From the NCBI RefSeq assembly GCF_000003605.2, contig NW_003123905.1, forward strand, positions 419,731 through 463,046: 43,316 nt of DNA, in the 5' to 3' direction. Positions within the stretch are counted from its first letter, which is position 1, and each line of letters opens with the position of its first letter. Position numbers and translations under genes: made by a program. This document shows, one piece after another, positions 21,101-28,703 of the stretch. Under the pieces are notes generated by a model that was not told where the DNA came from, made no database searches, and saw only the letters and a list, made by a program, of their open reading frames with translations. Origin of the DNA: Saccoglossus kowalevskii (taxonomy: Eukaryota; Hemichordata; Enteropneusta; Harrimaniidae).

Positions 21101-23789
21101 TAAATATTTCACAAACACACAAAAAGTTCGTCATCTGAACAAGTAGACATTATGTAGTATAACTCCGTCACATGGTGTAATAAGGAAAGATTGAGGTCTG
21201 TGAATACAAGCAATTACAAACAAACATTCAGCAAAATACAATAATGAGTTTTACCCAGGCTAATTAACGTTATTGCAATGGTATCACACTACTGATTAAT
21301 TTCATGTGTCTGTATTCCAATTTGATATTTTTTGCTTGAAATTTATTTAAGAGAAATAAGCAATAATATTATAATCCAGTGAAAGTATTCTTGCCCATAT
21401 GATCGTCATGTAGTATTTGACAGATTAATTTACGTTTGCTGTTTTCACTAAAAATATAATTAAGTTAAAATAAAAAAAGTATTTTATAATATAATGAAGG
21501 CATTTACTATATCTAGCATGTAAGGTAACATACAGACTGGATTCCAGGCCAGGTCTTCCATGCATTGTGTGTATCCAAACTATGTATACATGTATATGGG
21601 ACTAAATTGATTATGTTTGTGTATGTTGTACAGATGTATGTTTACCTGCTGTGTTTATGCCGACAAGAACAGGACAATTGTATAACCCACGGGCACATCA
21701 CTACTTCCATGCATCAGGTAAAGCACTTCAGATTATAATCACAGTATGGTTGATCTTAGTGTGGTCGATTTAATAGTTTTGGGTAGTAGTAATGCTAGGT
21801 GGGAGCTTCCTCGGAAGCTGACTGGTGCTTTGTTACGTTTGCCACTTACTCATGTAGAATTTTCTTATAGTTTGTAAACTGAAAAATTATTTTATCCTGA
21901 GCTGGCAGCAATAATATTAAAAAAAAAACAGGATGACCTACCTCGCTTTTAAAATAATCTGTATGTTTACATTAAATTGATTGGTCCGACTGTTTATAGT
22001 TGTAAGTCTTTGCATTTAACCCCACAATTCCAGGAAAATGCTCAAAGTTTGTGAATGAGCAAATCCTCATTTGACAAGCACATGGAAATATGAAATTTAC
22101 TCTTGATATCAAATCATCATTCTGTCATTTGTCACTGATAGTACAAGTGTACCCTATATGTATGTGACTTCACAGAGCCTTAAATCCTAAAATTTTGTAA
22201 CTCATGTTTGTGCCAACAATGTTTATCATACAAGAAGTAGAGCTCACTTTCAGTGAAAATTTTCTGTGATACCATGATGTTGATGCATGCCCTGCTTTAT
22301 ACATGTTTTTTATTTTTTCAGGTTCGCTTGGTAGTTACAGATTAACGCAGCCACCGTCCATGTTCCAGTTACCACCATTACCAAATAAAAATGTATCCTT
22401 TGTCAGTTTGACTTGACTTGATTAACATCACAGGTTGCAGATTGATTTACCAATTTGTGCTGTTTCAAATACGTGCACTATAATAATAGTAATAACTAAC
22501 TGGTATCTTTACAAATGTTAATTTTTAGTATATAGCACAATATTATAATGAATTATTTAAAAAAAAAAATTAATATCTTAACATTACACTCATGACTTCC
22601 ATCCATCATCATGCATTGCCATGTTTAATTAGGATTCCATGTGATGCAAGCTACGATTTTAAAATACTTTGTCTGTGTACAATTGTGATAATATTCACAT
22701 AGCTTTTGAATATTAAAGTAGCACTGAACGAGGGTAAAATGTGATTCAGAGATCATCAAAAAGTTACTAAGCATTCAACCTGTACATCATCTGAAAACTT
22801 AGATGAAAAAACATCCTTAGAAAGTGTAGATAGCACAGAACTGAAAAAATGCTCAGAATTATTGGAACTTTTTTGGCATGAACTATTTTTGAAAAACATC
22901 TTGGAAATACCATTCAATACTGTAAACAAATTTATTTTCACTTGGAATTAATTTTCGCTATTTTTGCTGAAAAAATGATTCAGTGAAAGGAACTTATCAT
23001 ATGAGTGTCCGTCGTTGTCGTCGTCGCCGTCTGTTGTCGTCCATGTCAATGTTTTACTTTTTCGACTTCTTCTTGAAAACTACAAGCCTGAATGCTTTGA
23101 TACTTGGTGTATATGTACCTTGGGTAGACCTCTCTTAGATTTGTTCACTTCATGATGATATCTTCAACTCTGTAATTTTGATGATTGTTTTTGTCATTTT
23201 TGGTGAAAAGTGATATTTTTGAATTCTTGTTGCTTCAGTTCTTAATTGAAATGTGCATTGCTAACAGCGCAGGTATCTCAGCCGACAGGCTGCTTGTTTA
23301 CATTTAACTTGTCAAAAATCAGTGAAAATAAAGGTATATCAGCGAAAATTAATTCCAGCTAAAATAAAGTATTTTACAGTACCGGTAATTCAATATTTGG
23401 GACAGATGCTTTTCAGCATACTGTTGTTGAAGTGCCAGTGAATTAGTGTCACTAGTTGCGTAAAGACAAATCTCTGTGTCAGTGGCACATCATCACATCT
23501 CAGAGAGCATTTTTATCAAAGGTTTGTGTAAACTCAGTCTTATTATTTATTTCTTCCTTAACCATTTCATTGACAGAAACAAACAGCAGTAGATCTTTTT
23601 GACATCAGAAGAAACTTTCAGCCGAAGTCTGCCGAGTTTCTCACCAGTATACCACAGACTCCACCTACACAGTACTTTTCAATGTCTCAACCGATGACTC
23701 CACAAACCCCAGCACCAACAGTGGAACATTCTGCACCACCCACTGCAGATGCATATCAAAAAAGGTCTTCATCCGCGGCTGGTCTTTAG
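3095..23789 (+). CDS. Unnamed 903-residue coiled-coil protein, complete, 21 coding exons
   Basis: I assembled this gene from exons 3095-3131, 4333-4415, 5747-5863, 6654-6745, 7469-7637, 8482-8612, 9204-9342, 9674-9796, 10573-10822, 13018-13165, 14182-14341, 14586-14754, 16439-16596, 16948-17027, 18277-18422, 18817-18910, 19843-19930, 20491-20650, 21634-21717, 22322-22392 and 23577-23789. They total 2,712 nt with no internal stop. I do not recognise the family. Visible parts: Ser/Gly-rich acidic N-terminus (1-45); helical basic region (about 47-210) with PWEEKSAALKKLHSDYE near 131 and NWEKLF / GHGRRWKFL near 178-199; acidic linker (about 215-297) rich in Asp, Glu and Ser; a block starting near YLPAPKPP (317); coiled coils near 597-640 and 729-770; a six-Gly run at 642-647; a Tyr/Arg-rich block (MPTRTGQLYNPRAHHYF, from 790); and a Pro/Ser/Thr-rich tail. 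There is no signal peptide or membrane helix, so it is probably cytosolic or nuclear. An in-frame TAG at 3083-3085 supports the start codon. Confidence 0.9.
3468..3648. mobile_element. Family C miniature element
   Basis: Starts CTGTATAAGATG after TA and ends ATGTTTTACAG before TA. Contains TTTTAGCGAATTTGAC and the motif ACATCTTGAATTAGC. Related to 13201-13537 and 20056-20202. Confidence 0.65.
4101..4307 (+). mobile_element. Family A miniature element
   Basis: Starts CTGTAAAATACTTTATTTTA after TA and ends AAAGTATTTTACAT, a slightly decayed end. It finishes about 25 bases before exon 2. Confidence 0.85.
4333..4415 (+). CDS. Exon 2 of the 903-aa gene
   Basis: Acceptor CTCTAG|GA, donor GAG|GTAAAA, ending in phase 0. 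Encodes SSNRQPNNREEDEAVGPG and then GSGMESDDE, an acidic disordered segment. It lies between two family-A miniature transposons. Confidence 0.85.
4548..4755 (+). mobile_element. Family A miniature element
   Basis: Near-canonical copy, CTGTGGAATACTTTATTTTC to GTATTCTACAG, flanked by TA at 4546-4547 and 4756-4757. Same orientation as the 4101 copy, on the other side of exon 2. Confidence 0.9.
5037..5059. repeat. Perfect short hairpin
   Basis: AGGGCAATTG-TTG-CAATTGCCCT, with 10-bp arms and a 3-base loop, in intron 2. Function unknown. Confidence 0.6.
5225..5358 (+). repeat. 45-bp unit, three tandem copies
   Basis: Units start AGCCAATCAGAGCATGTG at 5225, 5270 and 5315 and are almost identical. 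Each holds an inverted-CCAAT-like sequence, CCAATCAGAGCAT. It lies in intron 2. The open frame across it arises only because 45 is divisible by three. Confidence 0.9.
5747..5863 (+). CDS. Exon 3 of the 903-aa gene
   Basis: Acceptor TTTCAG|TAT, donor GAG|GTAACA, 39 codons. It starts YDSEEEMIKQLQIEEQ and ends SISLVNNSMVE. Predicted amphipathic helix. Confidence 0.93.
6654..6745 (+). CDS. Exon 4 of the 903-aa gene
   Basis: Acceptor ATGTAG|TTC, donor AG|GTATGT (phase 2). Encodes FLDVKDELLKHALPPALL and then AKLTIVAGKIYR. Confidence 0.92.
6805..7012 (+). mobile_element. Family B miniature element
   Basis: CTGTAAAGGGGTTAATTATT to CATTTTACAG, with TA on both sides (6803-6804 and 7013-7014). In intron 4. 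Confidence 0.9.
7469..7637 (+). CDS. Exon 5 of the 903-aa gene
   Basis: Acceptor ACACAG|C, donor CAT|GTGAGT. The split codon AG+C gives Ser. Encodes TTDLNTPVSEMVRLVKVY, PWEEKSAALKKLHSDYE and AVRRLQLIDTH. Confidence 0.92.
7667..8060. mobile_element. 0.4-kb element with about 30-bp terminal inverted repeats
   Basis: The left end TCAGAGGTACATTACTTG and right end CAAGTAATGTACCTCTGA are perfect inverses and are flanked by TA. The match extends with one mismatch through GGTTTGCAAC. No coding capacity. It starts 29 bases after exon 5's donor. Confidence 0.85.
8482..8612 (+). CDS. Exon 6 of the 903-aa gene
   Basis: Acceptor TTTCTAG|TCC, donor GG|GTAAAT (phase 2). A very basic helix: SKRMEREKRIMNWEKLF followed by RGHGRRWKFLIQTFREK. 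Confidence 0.93.
8881..9145 (+). repeat. Dispersed family E repeat, copy 1
   Basis: Starts ATTGCGAGATCTTG, contains CGCAAAAATCAAAC, and ends near CAGTGAACAGAAAATGG. Shares these blocks with 15140-15481 and 30728-30985. Confidence 0.7.
9204..9342 (+). CDS. Exon 7 of the 903-aa gene
   Basis: Acceptor TCTTAAG|A, donor TCA|GTAAGT. The split codon GG+A gives Gly. Encodes LEYLQQYIDNMDKEEEE and a Glu/Asp/Lys-rich linker. Confidence 0.9.
9674..9796 (+). CDS. Exon 8 of the 903-aa gene
   Basis: Acceptor ATTTTAG|GAT, donor AAG|GTAATA, 41 codons. An acidic low-complexity stretch, DELDLSSDSDMSDTP then DDTDDESFDDEDESSSP; its many Ser-Asp/Glu pairs resemble CK2 sites (inference). Confidence 0.92.
10573..10822 (+). 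CDS. Exon 9 of the 903-aa gene
   Basis: Acceptor TTTATAG|AAA, donor CTAG|GTATGC (phase 1). At 250 nt it is the largest coding exon of this gene. Encodes EHIYLPAPKPPTDDK, HEPEYEKYLNIRVYKPLGL and MVSFDKVMKKTDAFED. It looks like a folded segment rather than linker. Confidence 0.93.
11161..12180. mobile_element. 1,020-bp non-autonomous DNA transposon with perfect terminal inverted repeats
   Basis: The ends CCGTACTTCCCTGAGTATAA and TTATACTCAGGGAAGTACGG are perfect inverses extending at least 22 bp, flanked by TA (11159-11160 and 12181-12182). GAGTATAAGCC motifs recur subterminally on both sides. Only short ORFs lie inside (longest about 65 codons at 11317-11514, minus, not recognisable), so no transposase is encoded. 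It sits in intron 9. Confidence 0.88.
13018..13165 (+). CDS. Exon 10 of the 903-aa gene (NAGNAG acceptor)
   Basis: The acceptor is the tandem TATCAG|CAG|AAAAC. Starting at 13018 gives Ala-Glu at the junction and starting at 13021 gives Glu alone; both keep the frame. The donor is AA|GTAAGC (phase 2). Encodes a Lys/Ser/Thr-rich linker, ENKETVDKEAQKETKGKS to METTDPD. Confidence 0.88.
13201..13537. mobile_element. Family C element, longer copy
   Basis: CTGTAAAATTTTAGCGAATT to ACATGTTTTACAG. Internal TTAGCGAAT blocks occur near both ends, and ATCTTGAATTAGC is shared with the 3468 copy. It begins 35 bases after exon 10's donor. Confidence 0.65.
13540..13972 (+). mobile_element. Family B-like ends with divergent interior
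   Basis: The left end CAACAATTATTCACTGGAGT and the right end ATTAAAACCCAGTGAATAAT resemble family B termini, but about 350 bp of unrelated AT-rich DNA lies between them. It abuts the family-C copy. Possibly an expanded or interrupted copy. Confidence 0.4.
14182..14341 (+). CDS. Exon 11 of the 903-aa gene
   Basis: Acceptor TGTTAG|G, donor TTG|GTAAGA. AA+G gives Lys. Encodes FYLVTFPLPEETASGLE and then AMTTIDRFDLETL. Confidence 0.92.
14586..14754 (+). CDS. Exon 12 of the 903-aa gene
   Basis: Acceptor TTGTCAG|GAT, donor TCTG|GTGAGT (phase 1). Encodes DIPTYDVEDEIDSLEI and SVYYTRKLIPRTYDKES. Confidence 0.92.
15140..15481 (+). repeat. Dispersed family E repeat, longest copy
   Basis: ATTGCGAGATCTTGCGAGAT, CGCAAAAATCAAACGATTTG, then ACTACGACGCTATGACCTTT, and an end near TTCTCGCAGTGTACGGAAAA. 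CpG-rich compared with the surrounding intron. No coding capacity. Confidence 0.75.
16303..16363 (+). other. Possible alternative (poison) exon in intron 12
   Basis: A 61-nt stretch bounded by a good acceptor (pyrimidine tract, TTTAG|CTGATGG) and donor (ACAAAG|GTGCGT). Spliced after exon 12 it would read ADGCGVPQQIEQIP and then TAG, and its length would also shift the frame. Skipping it gives the open frame. It may be a regulated poison exon or a chance splice pair. Confidence 0.35.
16439..16596 (+). CDS. Exon 13 of the 903-aa gene
   Basis: The acceptor follows a run of 17 T (TTTTAG|AA); donor CAG|GTAAAA. G+AA gives Glu. Encodes TETLHEVIKEETGIDVY and LDEIHTFLQRGPLEDR. Confidence 0.92.
16682..16920 (+). 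repeat. Family G repeat, copy 2
   Basis: Shares TTCCACACAAAGA, GATTTCGGCATTCCC (near match), ATCCTTGGAAGGA and GTGCATACTTTG blocks with 32025-32272. The last 120 bases form a hairpin (GTTATTACAAGAATACC against GGTATCCTCGTAATACC). Confidence 0.75.
16948..17027 (+). CDS. Exon 14 of the 903-aa gene
   Basis: Acceptor GTTGCAG|AAT, donor GA|GTAAGT (phase 2). Encodes NMVPVEDVEALQERHNEE and MMIQQEEY, the start of a coiled coil. Confidence 0.92.
17844..18034 (+). mobile_element. Family A miniature element
   Basis: CTGTGGAATACTTTATTTTC to GTATTCTACAG, with TA on both sides. A deleted form lacking the AATTCCAAGCG block near the right end. In intron 14. Confidence 0.88.
18277..18422 (+). CDS. Exon 15 of the 903-aa gene, with six-glycine run
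   Basis: Acceptor TTGTAG|G, donor AAG|GTGTGT. Encodes RRLNGLARSLQEVQEAQ, six Gly from a GGC/GGG run at 18344-18361, then EGITILHPSVSGD. The Gly run comes from a trinucleotide repeat that could vary in length. Confidence 0.92.
18817..18910 (+). CDS. Exon 16 of the 903-aa gene
   Basis: Acceptor TTTGCAG|GT, donor CAA|GTAAGT. Encodes SRRSAKGERSPFNGWTS and a Pro/Lys-rich stretch. The donor is followed within 6 bases by an (AATG)n repeat. Confidence 0.9.
18917..18944 (+). repeat. (AATG)7 microsatellite
   Basis: Tetranucleotide run beginning 6 bases after the exon 16 donor. Confidence 0.9.
19843..19930 (+). CDS. Exon 17 of the 903-aa gene
   Basis: Acceptor TTTACAG|A, donor GAT|GTAAGT. Encodes TPSDSSKSKSKGGRVSQ and PKWGSDLPKD. 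Confidence 0.9.
20056..20202. mobile_element. Family C miniature element, short copy
   Basis: CTGTAAATGCTTTG to CATATTTGACAG between TA dinucleotides. Shares AACAATTTCATTGTGA with the 3468 copy. Confidence 0.6.
20491..20650 (+). CDS. Exon 18 of the 903-aa gene
   Basis: Acceptor TTTCTAG|TTC, donor ACG|GTATGT (phase 1). Encodes the second coiled coil, FFERMRQFQEERIRHQQE to EHIERQMAGQYRL. Confidence 0.93.
21634..21717 (+). CDS. Exon 19 of the 903-aa gene
   Basis: Acceptor TGTACAG|AT, donor CAG|GTAAAG (phase 1). Encodes VCLPAVFMPTRTGQLYNP and RAHHYFHAS. Confidence 0.92.
22322..22392 (+). CDS. Exon 20 of the 903-aa gene
   Basis: Acceptor TTTTCAG|GT. The donor AAT|GTATCC is weak, but it is the only one that keeps the frame before the in-frame stop downstream. 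Encodes SLGSYRLTQPPSMFQLPP and LPNKN. Confidence 0.82.
22920..23379 (-). mobile_element. Family A element interrupted by family D
   Basis: Reverse orientation: starts CTGTAAACAAATTTATTTTC and ends AAAGTATTTTACAG between TA pairs. Its middle is replaced by the family-D repeat at about 22992-23305, after which the A sequence resumes at ACTTGTCAAAAATCAGTG. Confidence 0.8.
22992..23305 (+). repeat. Dispersed family D repeat, copy nested in family A
   Basis: Shares long blocks with 41138-41525, such as TTCTTGAAAACTACAAGCCT, GGGTAGACCTCTCTTAGATT and the closing AGGCTGCTTGTT. It begins in a GTCGTC-rich stretch. Confidence 0.85.
23577..23789 (+). CDS. Exon 21 (last coding exon) of the 903-aa gene
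   Basis: Acceptor TTGACAG|AAA, then 70 codons and stop TAG at 23787-23789. Encodes KQTAVDLFDIRRNFQPKS and a Pro/Thr/Ser-rich tail ending RSSSAAGL. Confidence 0.92.
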   Translation, partial: KQTAVDLFDIRRNFQPKSAEFLTSIPQTPPTQYFSMSQPMTPQTPAPTVEHSAPPTADAYQKRSSSAAGL

Positions 23790-26048
23790 TCTCAGGGAAG
23801 GAAGGAGGGGAGGGGATGGTTGCAAGCAATTAAGAGGGTCACTTATTTAGTGGACGGAAGTCTAGATTTCAAATGTTGTATGGAATTTGTCTTTATGTCT
23901 ATACTTTGAACTATTTGAACCCCAAAAGCAACATTTGCCTTTTTTACGAAATATTCATTTTTTTCAAAGATTTTGATTAAGACTTGTAAAAATACATAGA
24001 AATGTTGCACTAAGATTTTGGTGGGAAGGATTATAATGTTCATAAAGCCGGTGTAACGTCTAAGCTAGAAAGATTGGGTTTTTGTTTCTGTTAAGTTCTG
24101 ATCAAATCATGGCATAACATATATGCATATTTATAATTTAATATTAATTATTGATTTTAATGAAAGGTCATACTATACTGGACTGAAGGGTCAATTAAGC
24201 CTTTGAGAAGCGTCAGTAAACAACTTTTGAAAAACTGATCACGAAATTACCCTACTCATGTATTGTAGAATCAGAGGTACATTAGAAAACATTAGAAGTC
24301 TTAATCAAGTATAAATGTCATCACAGGCTGAAGATGTATGATAAACCGTTTGTTATTTGCTATTTGATTATTATTATCATTATAGAATAAATTTGTAGTG
24401 TGTCCTAGGATTCTTGAGTACAAGAAAATCTCACGAATTTCACTGACTCACGGAATTTTCAAAAATAGGTCTCACAAAAAAAATAAAAGCGGTATACTGT
24501 GGTTTTTACTAGACAACTTGTAGTATATGATTTGCATTATTATGTCTTCTCAGCATTCTCAGCAGAAACGAAAAAAAATCGCCATGCTTTTAATAATCTT
24601 ATTGGATTAGCTTCATGGTACAAAAATGTTCTTTGTCTTAATTTTTTAACAATCTGTTTTTGTGATTGCCATTTTCAAAAGCCAAATTATATACAATTTA
24701 CAAAGAATAAGAATTCTTATTTCCATTTTAAGGAAGATTTTTATTTTTTCAGAATTATCTGAATTGTATATTCCCTCTGTTTATTGTACTTATTGCCACC
24801 AAAATAGCATAATTTTAATATAAATGAAGTGTTAAATAACTTGTAACAAATTACATAATATACATACAGTATAATTTAAATATGTAGATTATTTATCAAT
24901 GTATACAAGGGAAGGTCTGGGAATCTGAATATCGTATCGTATATACATGTATTCCAGTAACCTGCAACCTAATTAAGTGACTCTCTATAAATAGCGCCCT
25001 CTGTGCCAAAACTATAAACTCGTTTTGTTTTTACTGAATTATTTCTAGTAGTAAATGTTTATACATGTACCATAGAAGAGAATTAGACAAGAAGTCTAAC
25101 TTCGAAGGAAATTATCATTCAGGGTAATGAGTAAATTATACATATATTTATGTCATTCAAAAAGTGTGCCACATTTACTACCTTTTTTTAACTGTAAATA
25201 TTTCTTTTTGTATATACATGTACTCCAATTGTGAATTGTTAAGAATATAAATAAACTTTGTCAAATTTCTTGAATGCAAAATGTTCAAACTTTGCAAGAT
25301 TAAATGATGGTAGTCGTCGTGCCGCACATGTGTGATATTTTTGTTGATAAACATTGATTTTTCCACAATCCTATGTGCTCTCGTAGTGAAAATCGCATGT
25401 ATGGGATTTGACCTGGGTGTTACCTGAACTAGAAGCTACGGTAATTACCGCCGGTGACTCGTTGAACCGTTCCAATCACCAAAGAAATTACGTATTTAAA
25501 GCTTGGGAACAACTCAATTTGTCTGCGCAACATTCAAAGTCTCCACCTTTGCTCATATATGAGACCCATATCTCATGCATGTGCCGTGCGAAGACCACCG
25601 TCCTTTAATTAAACAATGATACTGCTTTGCATATCTACATCAACAGTCAACAAAAGATAGTAAACTGTTTTAAAAAAGTAACATGAACTTGTGTATTGCG
25701 AATTAGCATCCAAAACACTAATAATTAGTGAAAACAAAGAATTGTGCTTTATAATTTGTTTTCAATTCTTTTCATAAAAAATCCCTCTTTTTCATTTTAT
25801 CATTAAAAAAAATAAAATACCCACCGGAGGCGTGCTTCAAAACTATTTGTCTAGCGCCCTCGGTGACAAACCTCTCGCATTATGTCATTACTGTACCAGA
25901 ATCATAAATAATTATTTTAAACCGTTTTTTTGTGGTTACAATAACTAAAACTGTTTTATCAGATCTTTTTCAATTAGGAGAAAAATAAGTAAAAAAAATC
26001 ATGACCAAATAATGATTACTGATCAACTAGAATAATGAAATCTAAATA
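23790..26048 (+). other. 3' flank and intergenic spacer
   Basis: A purine-rich G tract lies just after the stop (23794-23819). Candidate poly(A) signals are at 24386 and 25250. TCAGAGGTACATTAG at 24271 matches the end of the 7667 element. Otherwise AT-rich with no supported gene. Confidence 0.6.
24386..24391 (+). terminator. Candidate polyadenylation signal of the 903-aa gene
   Basis: Canonical AATAAA about 600 bases after the stop codon, with a GT-rich stretch (TGTAGTGTGTCC) just downstream. A second AATAAA at 25250-25255 would give a longer 3' UTR. Confidence 0.45.
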
Positions 26049-26261
26049 CTGTAAAATACTTTTTTTAGCTGGAATTAATTTTTGCGGAAAAGGCCTTTTT
26101 GAGTGTTTTATATGAAATTCATTTTCACTGATTTTGATGAGTTGAATATGAAATAAAGGAAAAAAGTTATGTCCACTAGATTTGATTTTCACTGAATCAT
26201 CCCAGTCAGCGAAAATAGCAAAATTAGATGTAATTCTAAGCGAAAATGAAGTATTTTACAG
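26049..26261 (+). mobile_element. Family A miniature element
   Basis: CTGTAAAATACTTTTTTTAG to GAAGTATTTTACAG, flanked by TA. Moderately diverged. Confidence 0.85.
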
Positions 26262-27551
26262 TAGATATCAAAAACACTAAAATGAAGACCATGTTTTAAA
26301 AAAACGGGCTACATGATTTCTGGTCCAAATTGTTTGGATGCACATAAAAGCTGCAAGAGGTAGAATATAAATACATCGTTTTTGTCTGGAAGCATTGTCA
26401 TCCTATAGACCTCACATTGATTGCAGGGTTTATGGTTGATGGTAAACTGTAGACGTCTTTGACCGTCATTTACCTCATGATGGAGGTTACATGTACGTCA
26501 GAACGTATCTCGTATAAATCTATCATGAACAGTTGCACTGTGAAGTGAGGGGAAGACTCGTGTATGTAGACCCGGACAGTTATCAATCTAAGATGTAGGT
26601 GATTGCACCCGGTCTGAGGATACATGTTATGATTCCAAATTGCTCCTCTTCCGAATTACTACGTACGTTACGAACCGCGTTATTCAAATCAGAGCCAAGT
26701 CATTAATTAATTTTCTTTAAGGGCGTAATAAAAGCTCTATTCTATTCTATTCTATTCTATTCTATTCTATTCTATTCTATTCTATTCTATTCTATTCTAT
26801 TCTATTCTATTCTATTCTATTCTATGGTCACATTGCTCATCTGAGATTGAATGATTGTCCTTGATTTAGTTTCCTTCGTATCGTCTAAGTGTGATGTCAC
26901 CGTGACAGTTCGAAGAAAACAACGTGTACTGTCAGTGAATGCATGCCAGACAGTAACCGCAGCCTGGCAGTCAGCGCGGTCATCCAAGTTGTCACTGAAA
27001 GTGGTCGAAGCTAACTCATAATGAACCGGGATAATGAGGGGGGTAGCTGGTACTGGTTACAGGAAATAAAACCGGCATTTTAGGTTTTTTACAAGAAATA
27101 AAATGGAAGTTCCATTTTTACAGTAACAAAAATAGGTTTTTACACTTTACAGATAAAGCAAATTCCTAATTACATTTTTATAATATTTTTGACAATTTAC
27201 ATTATTACGAAAATAAAAACAATTGATTGCAGCTTACGAAAATACACCTTGCCGATAATCAATAATCTTTTTGGGGAAAAAAAACAAAAAAAACAAATTA
27301 CTATTCATTGTTTGACTATAGAGGGCAGGTATGTTAACTGAAGCATCACCATTATATATCGAGTTGCTGTGAGGAACGGCGAGGGGCCAATGTTTGTCTT
27401 GAACGAGATTTACAGAGATCAACATATTCTGGCTTGCAAGTAGATAACATTCCTGACAAATCAATCGCAACGACCCAGTAATGCAGGTGATCAAATACCA
27501 CCAAATGACTTCATAGAAAGTGACGTGTACAGTTTCTCGACTTCGTAGAAA
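26262..27551. other. Intergenic spacer
   Basis: Contains the (TCTAT)18 tract. No exon, RNA gene or transposon end was identified in the remainder. Confidence 0.5.
26736..26825 (+). repeat. (TCTAT)18 microsatellite
   Basis: 90 bp of perfect pentanucleotide repeat with no interruptions. Confidence 0.98.
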
Positions 27552-27897
27552 ACCGGAAGTTCCTTGTTGTTGTGATTAGGTAGTGACCTCGGTCACTCAG
27601 ACGTGTTTTCCCAGTATGCTATTTTGAGTAGCTGCTCTTTGAGACCATCTCACGGAAGATTTATTTGTTCCACAGCATGTGAATTGTTTCTACATAGACA
27701 CTGTTTACGCTTGAGATTGAATGTAACGTTATTGTCGAACGCACCCGCCCAAGATTTAACTTTTCTGCGAGTGCGACGAACGTGGATTTTCCAGGAGTTA
27801 TACTTTTATTGCGTATGAACGGAATAGAATTGCGTGACAAAGTACTTGTAGATCACTGAATACTAGTAGATAGCCTCTGTGGACCAAATGCCGATGG
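27552..27897 (+). promoter_or_regulatory. Putative promoter and first exon of the TSG101-like gene
   Basis: An ETS-type site ACCGGAAGT is at 27552-27560. Downstream the DNA is richer in CpG than its surroundings. At 27888 ATG CCG ATG G meets a strong donor, G|GTGAGT, at 27897 in phase 1. The acceptor at 36014-36015 opens GA AGA AAC AAG ATG, so splicing would give MPMGRNK in frame with MAAVSPSQ. The resulting intron would be 8.1 kb. Alternatively this is the first exon of a different gene. Confidence 0.45.
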
Positions 27898-28703
27898 GTG
27901 AGTATATGGATTAAATTCTTTCACTTCCACGGTAACACACGGAACTGTTTTTGTCCCGCATCTATGAATAATTGCATGTACGTCACTAGTGCGCAACAAA
28001 CAAAACAAAACACCGTACAATGTGGACCATAGCTACAAAGTGCGGCACGTCGCGTCGATCAGGTGTCTCCCTGGCTCGATGTAGCGACACAACTGTTCAA
28101 AGAAACGTTACATTATTATTGTGTGTGTGTAATTTTTTAACAATAAGCACATACTCATCGACCTCATCGTTGTTAAGCTAATACTACGTATCTAAACATA
28201 TTGCCTTTTAAGAATATTTCACGTGTATGCGAAGGTACATGTAAAGTTCGGTATACAATACGCCCACATTGTCTAATATAAATTTGCTCAGCACGTTTTT
28301 CGACCATGTAATTGTCAAAAATACCAGAAATCACACATGTTTGCACTTCAAGTTTAACAACATCACATTGATCTTATGTATTTAAATTATATTGAATATA
28401 TAAACGACATTATTCCTTATTAATTTTATTCGCATAACAATGAGTTGTACACTTGTCAAATGAAAACTCTGGCAGATCTTGATTGTCTAGGTAATGTATG
28501 TACAATGAGTCACTTTTCTAGATGATCACAGATTTAGTAACCATGACTACACTCTCACATGCTTGCTTCAGATTTTCTTCGTCACTTGTTTCTTGTCGTA
28601 TAATTTCTGTAAGCTGCTTTAGTTTTGCGAGAATAAATTTTGAGAGAAACTTTTAATTGAGGTCAGTCGCAGAAACAACATTTTGAAGATGTGCAGGAAT
28701 TTT

